Of a DNA stretch of 22,257 nt, positions 1 through 8,005 are shown piece by piece (the stretch's first letter is position 1; every line of letters starts with the position of its first letter). Under the pieces are notes generated by a model. The model did no database searches. It saw nothing but the letters and a program-made list of their open reading frames with translations, and was not told where the DNA came from. The stretch covers positions 1 to 22,257 of the IMG/VR virus record IMGVR_UViG_3300007533_000023, one strand, 5' to 3'. Origin of the DNA: a virus. A program made the position numbers and the translations under genes.

Positions 1-1
1 C

Positions 2-46
2 TACGCCGTTTCGACTGAACTGATTTCGACGATTGAGATTACCTGA
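2..46 (+). CDS. 3' end of an upstream gene (partial)
   Basis: An open frame enters from the left edge and encodes YAVSTELISTIEIT before a TGA at 44-46. That TGA overlaps the ATG of the next gene (46-48) in a TGATG junction typical of translational coupling. The next gene is a P2 gpI-type baseplate protein, so a baseplate J-like protein would be the expected neighbour by synteny. Fourteen residues cannot confirm this, and no function is assigned. Confidence 0.55.
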   Translation, partial: YAVSTELISTIEIT

Positions 47-2808
47 TGACCATTGAGAAACAGATTGTCAACAACTTGCCTGCAAGCTTGCAGGGCTATG
101 CCAATGTAAACTCCTTGTTTGGGGCGCTTGGCGAGTTCTTGGATGACATTCGTATTCAGATCGATGAGTTCGACAATCACAATGATAGTGCGCTTGTAAG
201 CGAGTCTCGTCTTGACACTTTGGCGATGAATTTCGGTGTCAACTACCCCCGCAATCTCAATCGTGAGGAAAAGCGCACCCTGATTCGGGACATCGTCAAC
301 ATCTATCGTGCCAAAGGCACGGTGCGCGCGATCAAGCACATCTTCAAGCTGGTGGGTTGGAATGTGGAGTTGGAATACGTCTGGATCGACAAGAACATCA
401 AGAAGTCCAGTTACACCTATCCAGACGACTACTATATCGGCACCGAGAAACGATATGCCACGGGCATCTATGCGGATGTGACCGACAATGCCAGCAATAT
501 ATTCACGCAGGTACGCATCTACGGCGAAGATTACCCGGCTGGCGCTCCGCAATCGACGATGGAGCTGATCAAGACACCGTACCTGAAGGTGATCGTGACC
601 GCCGAAGATTATCGGCTGTTCACCGAAGATTACGTGGCTCCCGATGGAACCGTGTATTCGTTCACGGATACGGAGAAGTTCAACATCGTACAGGACATCT
701 TCGACTTCTTCGTGGAGAAGGGACGCCCGGCCAATGTGGCAGTGATCGAGGTCATTACGCCATTCGATCTGCATGACACAATCGATACAACCACATTTGC
801 CACGGCCGAAGCCGACAACTTCGAGGACATCTCGCAGGCGTATCAGACCACGGCTCTTGATTTGACCGCCAATGGTAACCACGGCACGCTCATGGGCGGT
901 GCCCTGTGGAGTGCCGACCAACCGAATCAGAACGTGACCGGGAGCTTGTCGTTTGATGGGGTGGATGACTATGTAGCCCTGCCCGCAGCACCCTCATTCG
1001 GTGGGAGCCCTGCCGCAGCGACGATTGAGGGGCGGATGTATGTGAATGACCTCTCGGCCGATCAGAACATACTGTTCAACGTATTCGGTCAAGGGCTCTA
1101 CCCACGGATCAGTATGTTCTCTGATGGCACCATCTATGCGCAGGCGTCAATAGATGGTACCCCCATCGGTGCCTTCTCAGCAGCGGGCGTCGTGAGCACG
1201 CAGCGCTGGCATCATTTCGCGGTCGTCCTCAACGCATCCGTTTCCCCCCGCATGATTTTGTACCTCGATCTGGTGAACGTCGCTCAGAACAACGGCACGG
1301 GCACCTCATTCGATATTGGCGGCACGGCGCCCCACTTCGGATACGATGATAGTGCCGCAACGCACTTGGCCGGAAGCCTTAGTGATATTCGGGTCTGGTC
1401 TGTAGCGCGCACGCCCACGGAGCTCTCTGACAACATGAACACCCGCCTCACCGGCACCGAGTCCGGGCTGGTCGGGTACTGGCCGCTGGATGATGTGGTA
1501 CTGCCGTACGAAGGTCGGCGCTATCCGTTCGATGTGGCCGAAGCAGCCTATACCTTAGCCCATCCTTTTTGGTCCCATCCCCGTTATGTGCATGCCCCGA
1601 TAACGTTGCATTCCAATGGTGAGTACTTCTATCAGCCGGAGACGGGCGGACCGAGTACGCTGGCATATGATCTGACCGCCAATGGCAATGACGGCACGTT
1701 GATGAACGGTCCTCGTTGGAACCGGTTTGAGGGTCCGAGTGATGATCTGTTTGGGTGTTTGTCGTTCAACAATTCGGACCAAGCCGTACTTGTTGGTAAT
1801 CCCGCGTCGGTGAATTTCGGTAGTGGCGATTTTACGTTGGAGGCTTTTTTCAAGACACCGAACAATGGACAGAGTGGTCGATGGCTGTTCAATAAAGGGG
1901 ACGCTTTTGTCGGTGCTGCGGGGTATAGCTTTTTTCTCACTTCTGCGGGCACCCTTCGTGGCGCCATGTCCGACGGCACGAACAAGGTGGATATAAATGG
2001 TGGGTTGTTTGCTGATGATGCGTGGCATCGTGCGTCATTGGTTCGTTCAGGAACAACGCTGACTGTTTATGTCGATTGGACGCAGATAGTACAAGACTCC
2101 GCAGCGTCAATGGGCAGCACGGATAACGGCGTTGACCTAAGGCTTGGAGGCAACGGCGCCACTGAAAGCTTGCTCGGAGAAGGAGCAGATTTCCGGGCTT
2201 GGAACATAGCCCGCACCCAGCAGCAGATACAGGACAACATGAACACCCGCCTCACCGGCAACGAAATTGGGTTGGTCGGGTACTGGCCATTGCGCAGTCC
2301 GGGCGTTGAAGTCTTCAATACCTATCCGCTCAATTACATCCCCAAGGATGTGCCGTACGATGGCATCTTTGTGCCGACCAGCTTCCTTGATATGGGTGAT
2401 ACCTATGGACCGATCCCGGCCAGTGATAATGTGCGCGTGAAGGTGACCTGTGATCAACATACGAGGGCATATGTCTTCCGCACCGCGAACTCCCTGTATG
2501 ACATCAGTCAGGGCAATATCCAGTATCAGGTGGTGGAACTCCTGATCGGTCCCGTCGATGAGACTATCGTGACGGTCAAATATGCAACAGCCGTGGCCGT
2601 CAATTTCACCCCCAAGAATGGAGAGACCCCGGTCTATGAAGGCTCTTTTGAGGTCGGTTATCATACCGACCCAATCTTGATTGATGACTGGAATGACACA
2701 CTAGGAGATGATTGGGGAGAAGTACGTCGCTATTCGCGTTTTTACGTACCCAATTACTCGGTTGCAGATGCAGTTGACGTGACATGGGACTTTGGGACCA
2801 TCGTATAA
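46..2808 (+). CDS. Baseplate/tail protein: P2 gpI-type N-terminus plus two LamG domains
   Basis: This 920-residue protein appears to be a chimera. Residues ~1-250 resemble the P2 gpI tail protein family, with a short helical start, a conserved-looking stretch around KGTVRAIKHIFKLVGWNVE, and a beta-rich part after it; such proteins sit at the baseplate. Two concanavalin/LamG-like domains follow at ~270-480 and ~540-760. Each opens with DLTANGN(H/D)GTLM and ends with NMNTRLTG followed by GLVGYWPL. Such domains usually bind glycans, so a role in host-surface contact is likely. The ~150-residue C-terminus is beta-rich and unrecognised. The second LamG repeats parts of the first at DNA level, suggesting duplication or exchange. 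The ATG overlaps the upstream stop. The terminal TAA lies inside a late-promoter-like octamer serving the next gene. Confidence 0.75.
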   Translation: MTIEKQIVNNLPASLQGYANVNSLFGALGEFLDDIRIQIDEFDNHNDSALVSESRLDTLAMNFGVNYPRNLNREEKRTLIRDIVNIYRAKGTVRAIKHIFKLVGWNVELEYVWIDKNIKKSSYTYPDDYYIGTEKRYATGIYADVTDNASNIFTQVRIYGEDYPAGAPQSTMELIKTPYLKVIVTAEDYRLFTEDYVAPDGTVYSFTDTEKFNIVQDIFDFFVEKGRPANVAVIEVITPFDLHDTIDTTTFATAEADNFEDISQAYQTTALDLTANGNHGTLMGGALWSADQPNQNVTGSLSFDGVDDYVALPAAPSFGGSPAAATIEGRMYVNDLSADQNILFNVFGQGLYPRISMFSDGTIYAQASIDGTPIGAFSAAGVVSTQRWHHFAVVLNASVSPRMILYLDLVNVAQNNGTGTSFDIGGTAPHFGYDDSAATHLAGSLSDIRVWSVARTPTELSDNMNTRLTGTESGLVGYWPLDDVVLPYEGRRYPFDVAEAAYTLAHPFWSHPRYVHAPITLHSNGEYFYQPETGGPSTLAYDLTANGNDGTLMNGPRWNRFEGPSDDLFGCLSFNNSDQAVLVGNPASVNFGSGDFTLEAFFKTPNNGQSGRWLFNKGDAFVGAAGYSFFLTSAGTLRGAMSDGTNKVDINGGLFADDAWHRASLVRSGTTLTVYVDWTQIVQDSAASMGSTDNGVDLRLGGNGATESLLGEGADFRAWNIARTQQQIQDNMNTRLTGNEIGLVGYWPLRSPGVEVFNTYPLNYIPKDVPYDGIFVPTSFLDMGDTYGPIPASDNVRVKVTCDQHTRAYVFRTANSLYDISQGNIQYQVVELLIGPVDETIVTVKYATAVAVNFTPKNGETPVYEGSFEVGYHTDPILIDDWNDTLGDDWGEVRRYSRFYVPNYSVADAVDVTWDFGTIV
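1429..1456 (+). repeat. Direct repeat copy 1 (end of first LamG domain)
   Basis: A 28-nt stretch encoding DNMNTRLTG is identical to 2233-2260. A second shared patch (ggtcgggtactggcc) follows shortly after each copy. The two copies are about 804 nt apart, one at the end of each LamG domain. Identity at DNA level exceeds what protein conservation requires. Confidence 0.8.
2233..2260 (+). repeat. Direct repeat copy 2 (end of second LamG domain)
   Basis: Partner of 1429-1456, marking the end of the second LamG domain. A pair this long and exact could support homologous deletion or duplication of the intervening domain. Confidence 0.8.
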
Positions 2809-2811
2809 ATA
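2804..2811 (+). promoter_or_regulatory. T4-like late promoter octamer TATAAATA
   Basis: This is an exact match to the T4 late promoter octamer, which in T4 is read by the gp55 sigma factor with the gp45 clamp. It lies 22 nt before the ATG of the S74 tail fibre gene, with the RBS GGAAGGAG in between. The octamer contains the TAA stop of the preceding gene (2806-2808). Confidence 0.7.
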
Positions 2812-2833
2812 ACAGTACAACGGAAGGAGAAGT

Positions 2834-4042
2834 ATGGCTACCCGAGCAGTCCAATACAGACGCGGCACGACGACGCAGCATTCGACATTCACAGGTCTTG
2901 TGGCCGAAGTCACGGTTGATACCGACAAGAGTACCGTGGTGGTTCATGACGGTGTTACTGCGGGCGGACATCCATTGGCCTTGGAGGCCAATCTTTCCGC
3001 ACACAAGGCAAACACCGGCAACCCCCACAACGTCACCCGATCACAGTTGTCGCTGGATACAACCGATAATGTGACCTTCAACACCATTACGGCTGCGGGC
3101 GGATTGCGCACCAATTCGGGCTCTGCGCCCGATCATTGGTACGCGCAAATCGCCGATGATTCAGACACGAGCATCATTGCGGTTCAGGACAGTTCTGCTG
3201 CCGTGGTTGGTCGAGTGGCAGTAGTCGGATTGAATGGCGCCGGGGGCGCTGCCGAGTTGAACTTCACTACGTGGTCGACGGTTACTATTAATGGTAATCG
3301 TATCGTGACCGTGGCTGATTATGGCGCCGGCAACAGCCTCGACGCTGATATGCTTGATGGCCAGCATGGTTCTTACTATCGTAACGCCAGCAACATCAAT
3401 GCCGGTACACTGAATGCTGCGCGATTGCCGGCCATCCCCGACAGCCTGCTCCCCGATACCATTACATCGTCGGTACAACTTGCCACGGTGGGCGCACATA
3501 TCAATGCCGCAGCCGGTGCATTGTATAGTTATGTTGATAGTGTGCTTGGCTCGCAGACGTTCCTTACCACCGACGATCATTTCTACACTCGCGCCTCGGG
3601 TGCGGCCGACGGGGGTTGGCAACATCACTTTGACATGTTTAGCGGCGACTTCGAAGCCAAGGGTGATGTTACGGGCGGTGCCTCGGATGCGCGCCTGAAG
3701 ACGAATACGGTAGAAGTATCCGATGCCATTGCCAAGGTCATGGCGATCAAGCCGATTCATTTTGATTGGGATCGTGATGCCTGCACGGAGGCGGGGTACA
3801 AGCCGTCACGAGATCGAGATACGGGCGTGTTGGCACAACAAGTCGCCGAGGTATTGCCGGATGCAGTCTGTCCGGCCCCATTCAATCGTGATTACCTGAC
3901 GGTCCGCTATGAGCGTCTGAGTGTCCTGAACATTGGCGCGATCCAGCAACTCGTGCGCGAGAAGAAGTCACTGGAAGACAAGGTCGCATCAATGGAGAGC
4001 GAAATCGAGGCATTGAAGCAAGCGGTATTCGGAGGTAAGTAA
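2834..4042 (+). CDS. Tail fibre protein with C-terminal S74 intramolecular chaperone/autoprotease
   Basis: The protein has 402 residues. Residues ~8-45 (RRGTTTQHSTFTGLVAEV, then VVVHDG) match the short N-terminal module common to phage fibres and tropism determinants. A typical fibre linker follows (NPHNVTRSQLSLDTTDNV, ~60-80), then a repetitive shaft. The C-terminal ~120 residues form a peptidase S74 domain. It opens with SDARLK at 284-289, where Ser284 and Lys289 would be the predicted autocleavage dyad, continues through GVLAQQVAEVLPDAV and YLTVRYERL, and ends in a coiled coil (LEDKVASMESEIEALKQ). In this family the domain trimerises the fibre and then cuts itself off. A strong RBS and a late octamer precede the ATG. 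Confidence 0.85.
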   Translation: MATRAVQYRRGTTTQHSTFTGLVAEVTVDTDKSTVVVHDGVTAGGHPLALEANLSAHKANTGNPHNVTRSQLSLDTTDNVTFNTITAAGGLRTNSGSAPDHWYAQIADDSDTSIIAVQDSSAAVVGRVAVVGLNGAGGAAELNFTTWSTVTINGNRIVTVADYGAGNSLDADMLDGQHGSYYRNASNINAGTLNAARLPAIPDSLLPDTITSSVQLATVGAHINAAAGALYSYVDSVLGSQTFLTTDDHFYTRASGAADGGWQHHFDMFSGDFEAKGDVTGGASDARLKTNTVEVSDAIAKVMAIKPIHFDWDRDACTEAGYKPSRDRDTGVLAQQVAEVLPDAVCPAPFNRDYLTVRYERLSVLNIGAIQQLVREKKSLEDKVASMESEIEALKQAVFGGK

Positions 4043-4043
4043 T

Positions 4044-5105
4044 ATGGGCACTCCGCTACAGTCCTCCGGCCCCATCAGTCTGCGTGATCTCCGTTTCGAA
4101 TTCACCAGCCGTGGCGGCAACATCGCGACCGCGCCTGATACGATCATGGAGTATTACCTTGGGAGCATTCAACCGGTCTCCGGCGGGTCTGTGCCGTCTT
4201 CGGGTGCTATCTCTCTCAGCGATTTCTATGGTCTGGAACAGGTCTATGTGGTCAATCTGACCATTGGCAGCAACACGCAATCATACAACATCAAAAATGC
4301 AGCGATTGCCGCCGGATGGAACGGGGTTGATGCCGTCGAGGTCAACCTGACCATCAATGCCGGGGTCGTGGTCTATGGAAGCCATGCGGGACGGGCAACC
4401 TATGATGGACTCAATGAACATAATGGCGGCAGCGGTGGGGTTGCCATGGATACCGGGGATTTCAACGGGCTGCTGCATGGTGATATCAACATCGACATGA
4501 GCGGCACCGGAAAAATTGTCGGCGGTGGCGGTGGCGGTGGTTCCGGTTGCGAAAGTCGACGCAATAATACAGATCGTGGTGGCAACGGTGGTAACGGTGG
4601 CACCGGGTTGGTGATCCGTTCGAGCGATACGGTCAATATCACGAATGGTGGTGATCTGGCCGGTGGCGGTGGCGGTGGCGGTGGCGCTCCGGCGTACGGA
4701 GTGTCGTATGTTACCGGTAACACATGTGGCAAATTGGGCAGTGATCCGTGTGTCTACGCTGTTACAATGGACGGTTGTGGCGGTGGCGGTGGCGCTAGTT
4801 ACGCCTTGGGTGGTGGCGGTGGATATGGGGACACCGTCAGCGGTTATACCGGCTATGACGGGTCTTCCACATCGGGTGGCGCGGCACGACGAAATTCAGA
4901 CACTGATCCGAATGGTAATGTAAACTACGGCAACTACTCTGGTGCTGGAGGAGATTGGGGTGCCAATGGCGCTACCGCTCAGGACAAGGTCAATTATAGC
5001 GGCGACGACATTCCGGGTTCTGGTGGCAGTCGCGGACTGTATGTGTCCGGTTCTGCAAATCTGACCCTGAGTGGGACAACGGTGACACATGGCGCAGCAG
5101 CATAA
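4044..5105 (+). CDS. Glycine-rich tail adhesin / fibre-tip protein
   Basis: The protein has 353 residues. The N-terminus contains two copies of a short phage-fibre module, SGPISLRDLRFEF (~8-20) and SSGAISLSDFYGL (~52-64). The second half contains glycine tracts (runs of 7-8 Gly near ~157, ~207 and ~250) mixed with Asn/Ser/Thr, ending in SANLTLSGTTVTHG. Glycine-rich loops of this kind are known from receptor-binding tips such as the gp38-type adhesins of T4 relatives, so a distal host-recognition role is inferred. It starts one base after the preceding stop with an RBS (GGAGGT) inside that gene. Its end overlaps the QueC-like gene by 17 nt. The glycine codons are mostly GGT/GGC, giving low-complexity DNA prone to expansion and contraction. 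Confidence 0.65.
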   Translation: MGTPLQSSGPISLRDLRFEFTSRGGNIATAPDTIMEYYLGSIQPVSGGSVPSSGAISLSDFYGLEQVYVVNLTIGSNTQSYNIKNAAIAAGWNGVDAVEVNLTINAGVVVYGSHAGRATYDGLNEHNGGSGGVAMDTGDFNGLLHGDINIDMSGTGKIVGGGGGGGSGCESRRNNTDRGGNGGNGGTGLVIRSSDTVNITNGGDLAGGGGGGGGAPAYGVSYVTGNTCGKLGSDPCVYAVTMDGCGGGGGASYALGGGGGYGDTVSGYTGYDGSSTSGGAARRNSDTDPNGNVNYGNYSGAGGDWGANGATAQDKVNYSGDDIPGSGGSRGLYVSGSANLTLSGTTVTHGAAA

Positions 5106-5667
5106 AGATCACATCATCCTTTGGTCCGGAGGGATCAACTCCTCTGCAATGGCGCTGCGACTGGCCGAAATGTTGCCGGTCGGCACCAACCTGTACCTGT
5201 TGCATGTGTGCGACCACAACAACCCGGCGGAACGATTTCAGAAGTCCTCCTTGGAGAGCTTCCTGATGGACCTGATTGGAGATCGGAGAAATGGTTGCGT
5301 GTTTCTGGATCATGAGATCGAGATTTCGGGTTATGTGTTACCCGACACGGACTATTTGCTGTTTGGTTACGCCATGGCGCTGGAACGCCACCACATGTTG
5401 ACACCCGGGTTCGATCCAATCGTGCATTGGGCGACTTCGAAGGAGGATTGGCGGCATATCGATCAGGCTCGTATGCGCAAGCTGAAGAAGTATGTGACGC
5501 AGACCGTGCCGGTCGAGCTGTTTGGAAAGAACATCGCCAAGCGTGAGCATGTACTGACCTTGGGTTCGATGTATCAACAGGCATGGACCTGCCCGACGCC
5601 GACCGCCAATAACAAGCCCTGTCAGAAATGCGCCAAGTGTGAAATCAGGAAGAGGAGTCGTCCATGA
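5089..5667 (+). CDS. QueC-like PP-loop ATPase, copy 1
   Basis: The protein has 192 residues. The N-terminal PP-loop signature is SGGINSSA (residues 13-20), with Asn where SGGxDS families usually have Asp. The C-terminus carries a likely Zn site, Cys168, Cys178, Cys181 and Cys184 (C-x9-C-x2-C-x2-C), followed by basic residues, as in the 7-cyano-7-deazaguanine synthase QueC. QueC uses ATP to convert 7-carboxy-7-deazaguanine to preQ0; relatives adenylate and amidate other carboxylates. It is somewhat shorter than cellular QueC as I recall it (about 220-230 residues). It overlaps the adhesin gene by 17 nt and the next QueC-like gene by 4 nt (ATGA), implying translational coupling. No other deazaguanine gene is visible, so the substrate is unknown. 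Confidence 0.7.
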   Translation: MAQQHKDHIILWSGGINSSAMALRLAEMLPVGTNLYLLHVCDHNNPAERFQKSSLESFLMDLIGDRRNGCVFLDHEIEISGYVLPDTDYLLFGYAMALERHHMLTPGFDPIVHWATSKEDWRHIDQARMRKLKKYVTQTVPVELFGKNIAKREHVLTLGSMYQQAWTCPTPTANNKPCQKCAKCEIRKRSRP

Positions 5668-6215
5668 AATGCGTGATCCCATGGAGCGGCGGACCCGATA
5701 GTACGGCCTGTCTGGAATTCCATTTGAAACACACCGACCACGAGGTCATGACGTTCTACATGCGCAATACCGTTATCGATCCGACGGCACAAGCGGTCGC
5801 GATCCGTTCCATTGAAGCCTTGCGCACCACCCTTGAGTCTCGCTATCGTCCCTTCGAGTTCATTGTCGTGGATTATCGCCATTCGACCGATGTGTACTTC
5901 TACGATCATGTATTTCCGGCCTCCTACTTTCTCGATCATGGCGGCGGCATGCTGTGTCTTGGATACAACAAGGAAGATGCCGATGCGTTCGATGACAATC
6001 CGTGGAAGCTGCACCACGCCAGCAAGGAGCGCGCGTTTGCTGCGCTCGGGGTCACGGTCATACACTTCAATTGGGACAAGCCAAAGGCACAGATCAGGAA
6101 CGACTTGGGTGCGTTGTGGTCCATGACGACCAGTTGTATAACACCGGAGGATTCCGGCAAGCCTTGTGGGACCTGTTTGAAGTGCAAGGAACGACAAGCG
6201 GCAGAAGCTAAATAA
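5664..6215 (+). CDS. QueC-like PP-loop ATPase, copy 2
   Basis: The protein has 183 residues. Its PP-loop is canonical, SGGPDSTACL (residues 8-17). The C-terminal Zn-type cluster is Cys158, Cys168, Cys171 and Cys174, with the same C-x9-C-x2-C-x2-C spacing as its neighbour. A central LGYNKEDADAF segment resembles the IGxxxxD region of QueC. The two copies have diverged strongly outside the motifs, so they are either an old duplication or a heteromeric pair. The ATG overlaps the upstream stop by 4 nt. The TAA (6213-6215) lies in a late-promoter-like octamer for the next gene. A preQ0 synthase role is possible, but activation of a non-nucleobase carboxylate is equally open. Confidence 0.75.
   Translation: MKCVIPWSGGPDSTACLEFHLKHTDHEVMTFYMRNTVIDPTAQAVAIRSIEALRTTLESRYRPFEFIVVDYRHSTDVYFYDHVFPASYFLDHGGGMLCLGYNKEDADAFDDNPWKLHHASKERAFAALGVTVIHFNWDKPKAQIRNDLGALWSMTTSCITPEDSGKPCGTCLKCKERQAAEAK
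6208..6215 (+). promoter_or_regulatory. Late-promoter-like octamer CTAAATAA
   Basis: This resembles the other late octamers of the window (NTAAATAN) and lies 17 nt before the ATG at 6233, with CGGAGA as RBS between. It includes the TAA stop of the second QueC-like gene. It differs from the T4 consensus at its first and last bases, so it is less certain than 2804-2811. Confidence 0.45.
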
Positions 6216-6232
6216 GACCACGGAGAACTTGA

Positions 6233-6976
6233 ATGGCTTTAACAGAGAATTTCGACCTTTGGGCAGTAGTAGACAATGGCACGATCATGGCCATCGGCCA
6301 GATGCCGTACTTTGCCGTGGATCAGTCCACCGGCAAGCGGGTGCAGGTACGTGGCAATTATGATCCAACCGATGCTGCCGCACAGACGGAGTTGGCCACC
6401 CGGTTCAATCTGTATCCAGTATGGTCCGAGAATCGCAAAGATTTCTTTGACCCCGATCTGGAGCGGGAGATCACTCCCAATGACTATATCGACACGGACG
6501 GCAAAGTAGTCCGTCAGCATCAATATGATCTGCATCCGGACGCGCGTGCGCGCATGATCTCCAAGTTGAACTCCAAGGCGGAACGGGAGCGCATTGCCAT
6601 TGCGGCGTCCTATGGGGGCCAGATGCGCGAATATATCGAGACCGAGCGCGAGGCGTTTGCGTTCTTGGCCTTGTCCGTGGACCAGCGGGGCGCTGCGCAA
6701 CCATCCGACTGGCCATATCTCAAGTCCGGCCTTGGTAACGACAAGACGGAGACGGGCGCAATGGTGACTACGCTGGAAGAGGAGGCACGAGTAGTGAAGT
6801 TGCGCTCGCAGCAATGGCGTGGGGCGCTCGTCACCGTGCGCGATGCCCGCAAGAAGGCGCTGGCCCTGATTGAATTTGCCGACACGGACGCACAGGCGTT
6901 ACAATCCTACTATCGTGCGTTCTCGAACCACAATCAGGCGATGTTCAGTTCGATAGAGCGCGCGAACTTCATTTAA
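6233..6976 (+). CDS. Unrecognised protein in the tail-fibre region
   Basis: This 247-residue protein has no family I recognise. It has no signal peptide or membrane segment. The N-terminal half (to ~100) is mixed alpha/beta with a WAVVDNGTIMAIGQ start of the kind seen in some tail-fibre assembly chaperones. The second half (~100-247) is mostly helical and charged, with EEEARVVKLRSQQWRG and RDARKKALALIEF. Its position downstream of the adhesin and the QueC-like pair, behind its own late-like octamer, suggests late expression. A tail-fibre chaperone is possible but unproven. Confidence 0.6.
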   Translation: MALTENFDLWAVVDNGTIMAIGQMPYFAVDQSTGKRVQVRGNYDPTDAAAQTELATRFNLYPVWSENRKDFFDPDLEREITPNDYIDTDGKVVRQHQYDLHPDARARMISKLNSKAERERIAIAASYGGQMREYIETEREAFAFLALSVDQRGAAQPSDWPYLKSGLGNDKTETGAMVTTLEEEARVVKLRSQQWRGALVTVRDARKKALALIEFADTDAQALQSYYRAFSNHNQAMFSSIERANFI

Positions 6977-6996
6977 TCAAAAAGGGAAGTCCCCGC

Positions 6997-7998
6997 ATGC
7001 GTCTCTTGCTTGCGTTCGTTGCTGTGTTGCTGTCGTTCTCGGCCGGCGCGACCGATTCATTGATTGTCTATACTTGGGGTGGTGCCTATGAACAGGCACA
7101 GCGTGAGACGGCTTTCAAGCCGTTCTCCCGGGAGTTTGGAATACCCATCGTGACGGCCACGGCCAACAACTTGCTTGCCAAGGTGAAGGCGGAGACGGAG
7201 CAGGGACGATCTTCACTCGATATCGCCGATATGAATGTCGCGCAGGCGATCAATGGCTGTGACGAGGGGCTGTTACGCCGGGTCGGTCGGCTTTTCAATC
7301 CAGACGATTATGTGCCCGGTGCAGTCTTCCCGTGTGGCGTGGCACAGAACATTTGGGCACAGGCCATCATCGTGCGACCAGACGAGACCTCGATCCGGTC
7401 TGCCAAGGATTTCTTCGATCCCTCGATTCCCGGCAAACGTGGACTTCGCAAGTGGCCTCGGGTGACCTTGGAGATGGCCCTGCTCGGCGCCGGAGTCCCC
7501 AAAGATCACATCTATGATGTGTTGAAGACCGATGCCGGGCTGCAATTGGCCTTTGACACGATCCGGGGGATCAAGGATCGCATCATCTGGTGGGGGTTGG
7601 GGGCACAATCGGCCAAGTTGATTGCCAATCGGGAAGTGGTGGCGTCCACGGGATTCACCGGACGCATTCTCAATCTGCGCAAAAACGAGGGACTGCGGGA
7701 CACGAAGATTCTGTGGAATGCACATGAACGCGGGTTTTCCGTCTGGACCATCCCCAAGAACAACCCCCATCCGAAGCTGGCACTCCAATTACTGCGCTTT
7801 GCCACGGGACCGCGCAATCTGCGGATGAATGACGTGTCGGCCTATGCCTCGGTGCGCGCGCATCAGGCCAATACCAATCCCGACCTGCCCACCTATCCCG
7901 CCAACATGAGACAGGGCATCGCGGAGGACGGGGAGTTTTGGGCAGAGTATGGACCCGAGATCAGTCGGAAGTTTTCGGCGTTCCTCTCCGGACTCTAA
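6997..7998 (+). CDS. PotD-like periplasmic solute-binding protein
   Basis: The protein has 333 residues. A clear signal peptide covers residues 1-18 (MRLLLAFVAVLLSFSAGA), with cleavage predicted before TDSLIVYTWGG. The mature protein looks like the spermidine/putrescine-type ABC substrate-binding family (PotD/PotF, COG0687). It opens with YTWGGAYEQAQRETAFKPF, then LDIADMNVAQAINGCDEGLL, with a WWGLGAQSAKLI segment near the second lobe and a C-terminal YGPEISRKFSAFL helix. In bacteria such proteins capture polyamines or related ligands in the periplasm and pass them to a permease. No permease or ATPase gene is nearby. An RBS (AGGGAAG) precedes the ATG. It ends 7 nt from the end of the convergent minus-strand gene. 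It could be a host-derived metabolic gene or a repurposed virion or receptor-related protein. Confidence 0.75.
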   Translation: MRLLLAFVAVLLSFSAGATDSLIVYTWGGAYEQAQRETAFKPFSREFGIPIVTATANNLLAKVKAETEQGRSSLDIADMNVAQAINGCDEGLLRRVGRLFNPDDYVPGAVFPCGVAQNIWAQAIIVRPDETSIRSAKDFFDPSIPGKRGLRKWPRVTLEMALLGAGVPKDHIYDVLKTDAGLQLAFDTIRGIKDRIIWWGLGAQSAKLIANREVVASTGFTGRILNLRKNEGLRDTKILWNAHERGFSVWTIPKNNPHPKLALQLLRFATGPRNLRMNDVSAYASVRAHQANTNPDLPTYPANMRQGIAEDGEFWAEYGPEISRKFSAFLSGL

Positions 7999-8005
7999 TC
8001 AATGC

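Noticed and set aside
1-921. Long minus-strand open frame (306 codons) opposite the gpI-type gene
   Set aside because: It lies wholly antisense to a well-supported gene, shows no family motif, and reads like a codon-position shadow rich in His/Ile/Val/Asp.
4400-4732. Minus-strand proline-rich open frame
   Set aside because: Its poly-Pro runs are the antisense of the GGT/GGC glycine tracts in the adhesin; no independent evidence for a gene.
4500-4830. Repeated GGTGGC tracts as a possible CRISPR or tandem-repeat locus
   Set aside because: They are in-frame glycine codons within the adhesin, with no regular spacers.
5089-6215. A complete deazaguanine DNA-modification cluster
   Set aside because: Only QueC-like proteins are present; no GTP cyclohydrolase, QueD, QueE or transglycosylase is visible in the window.
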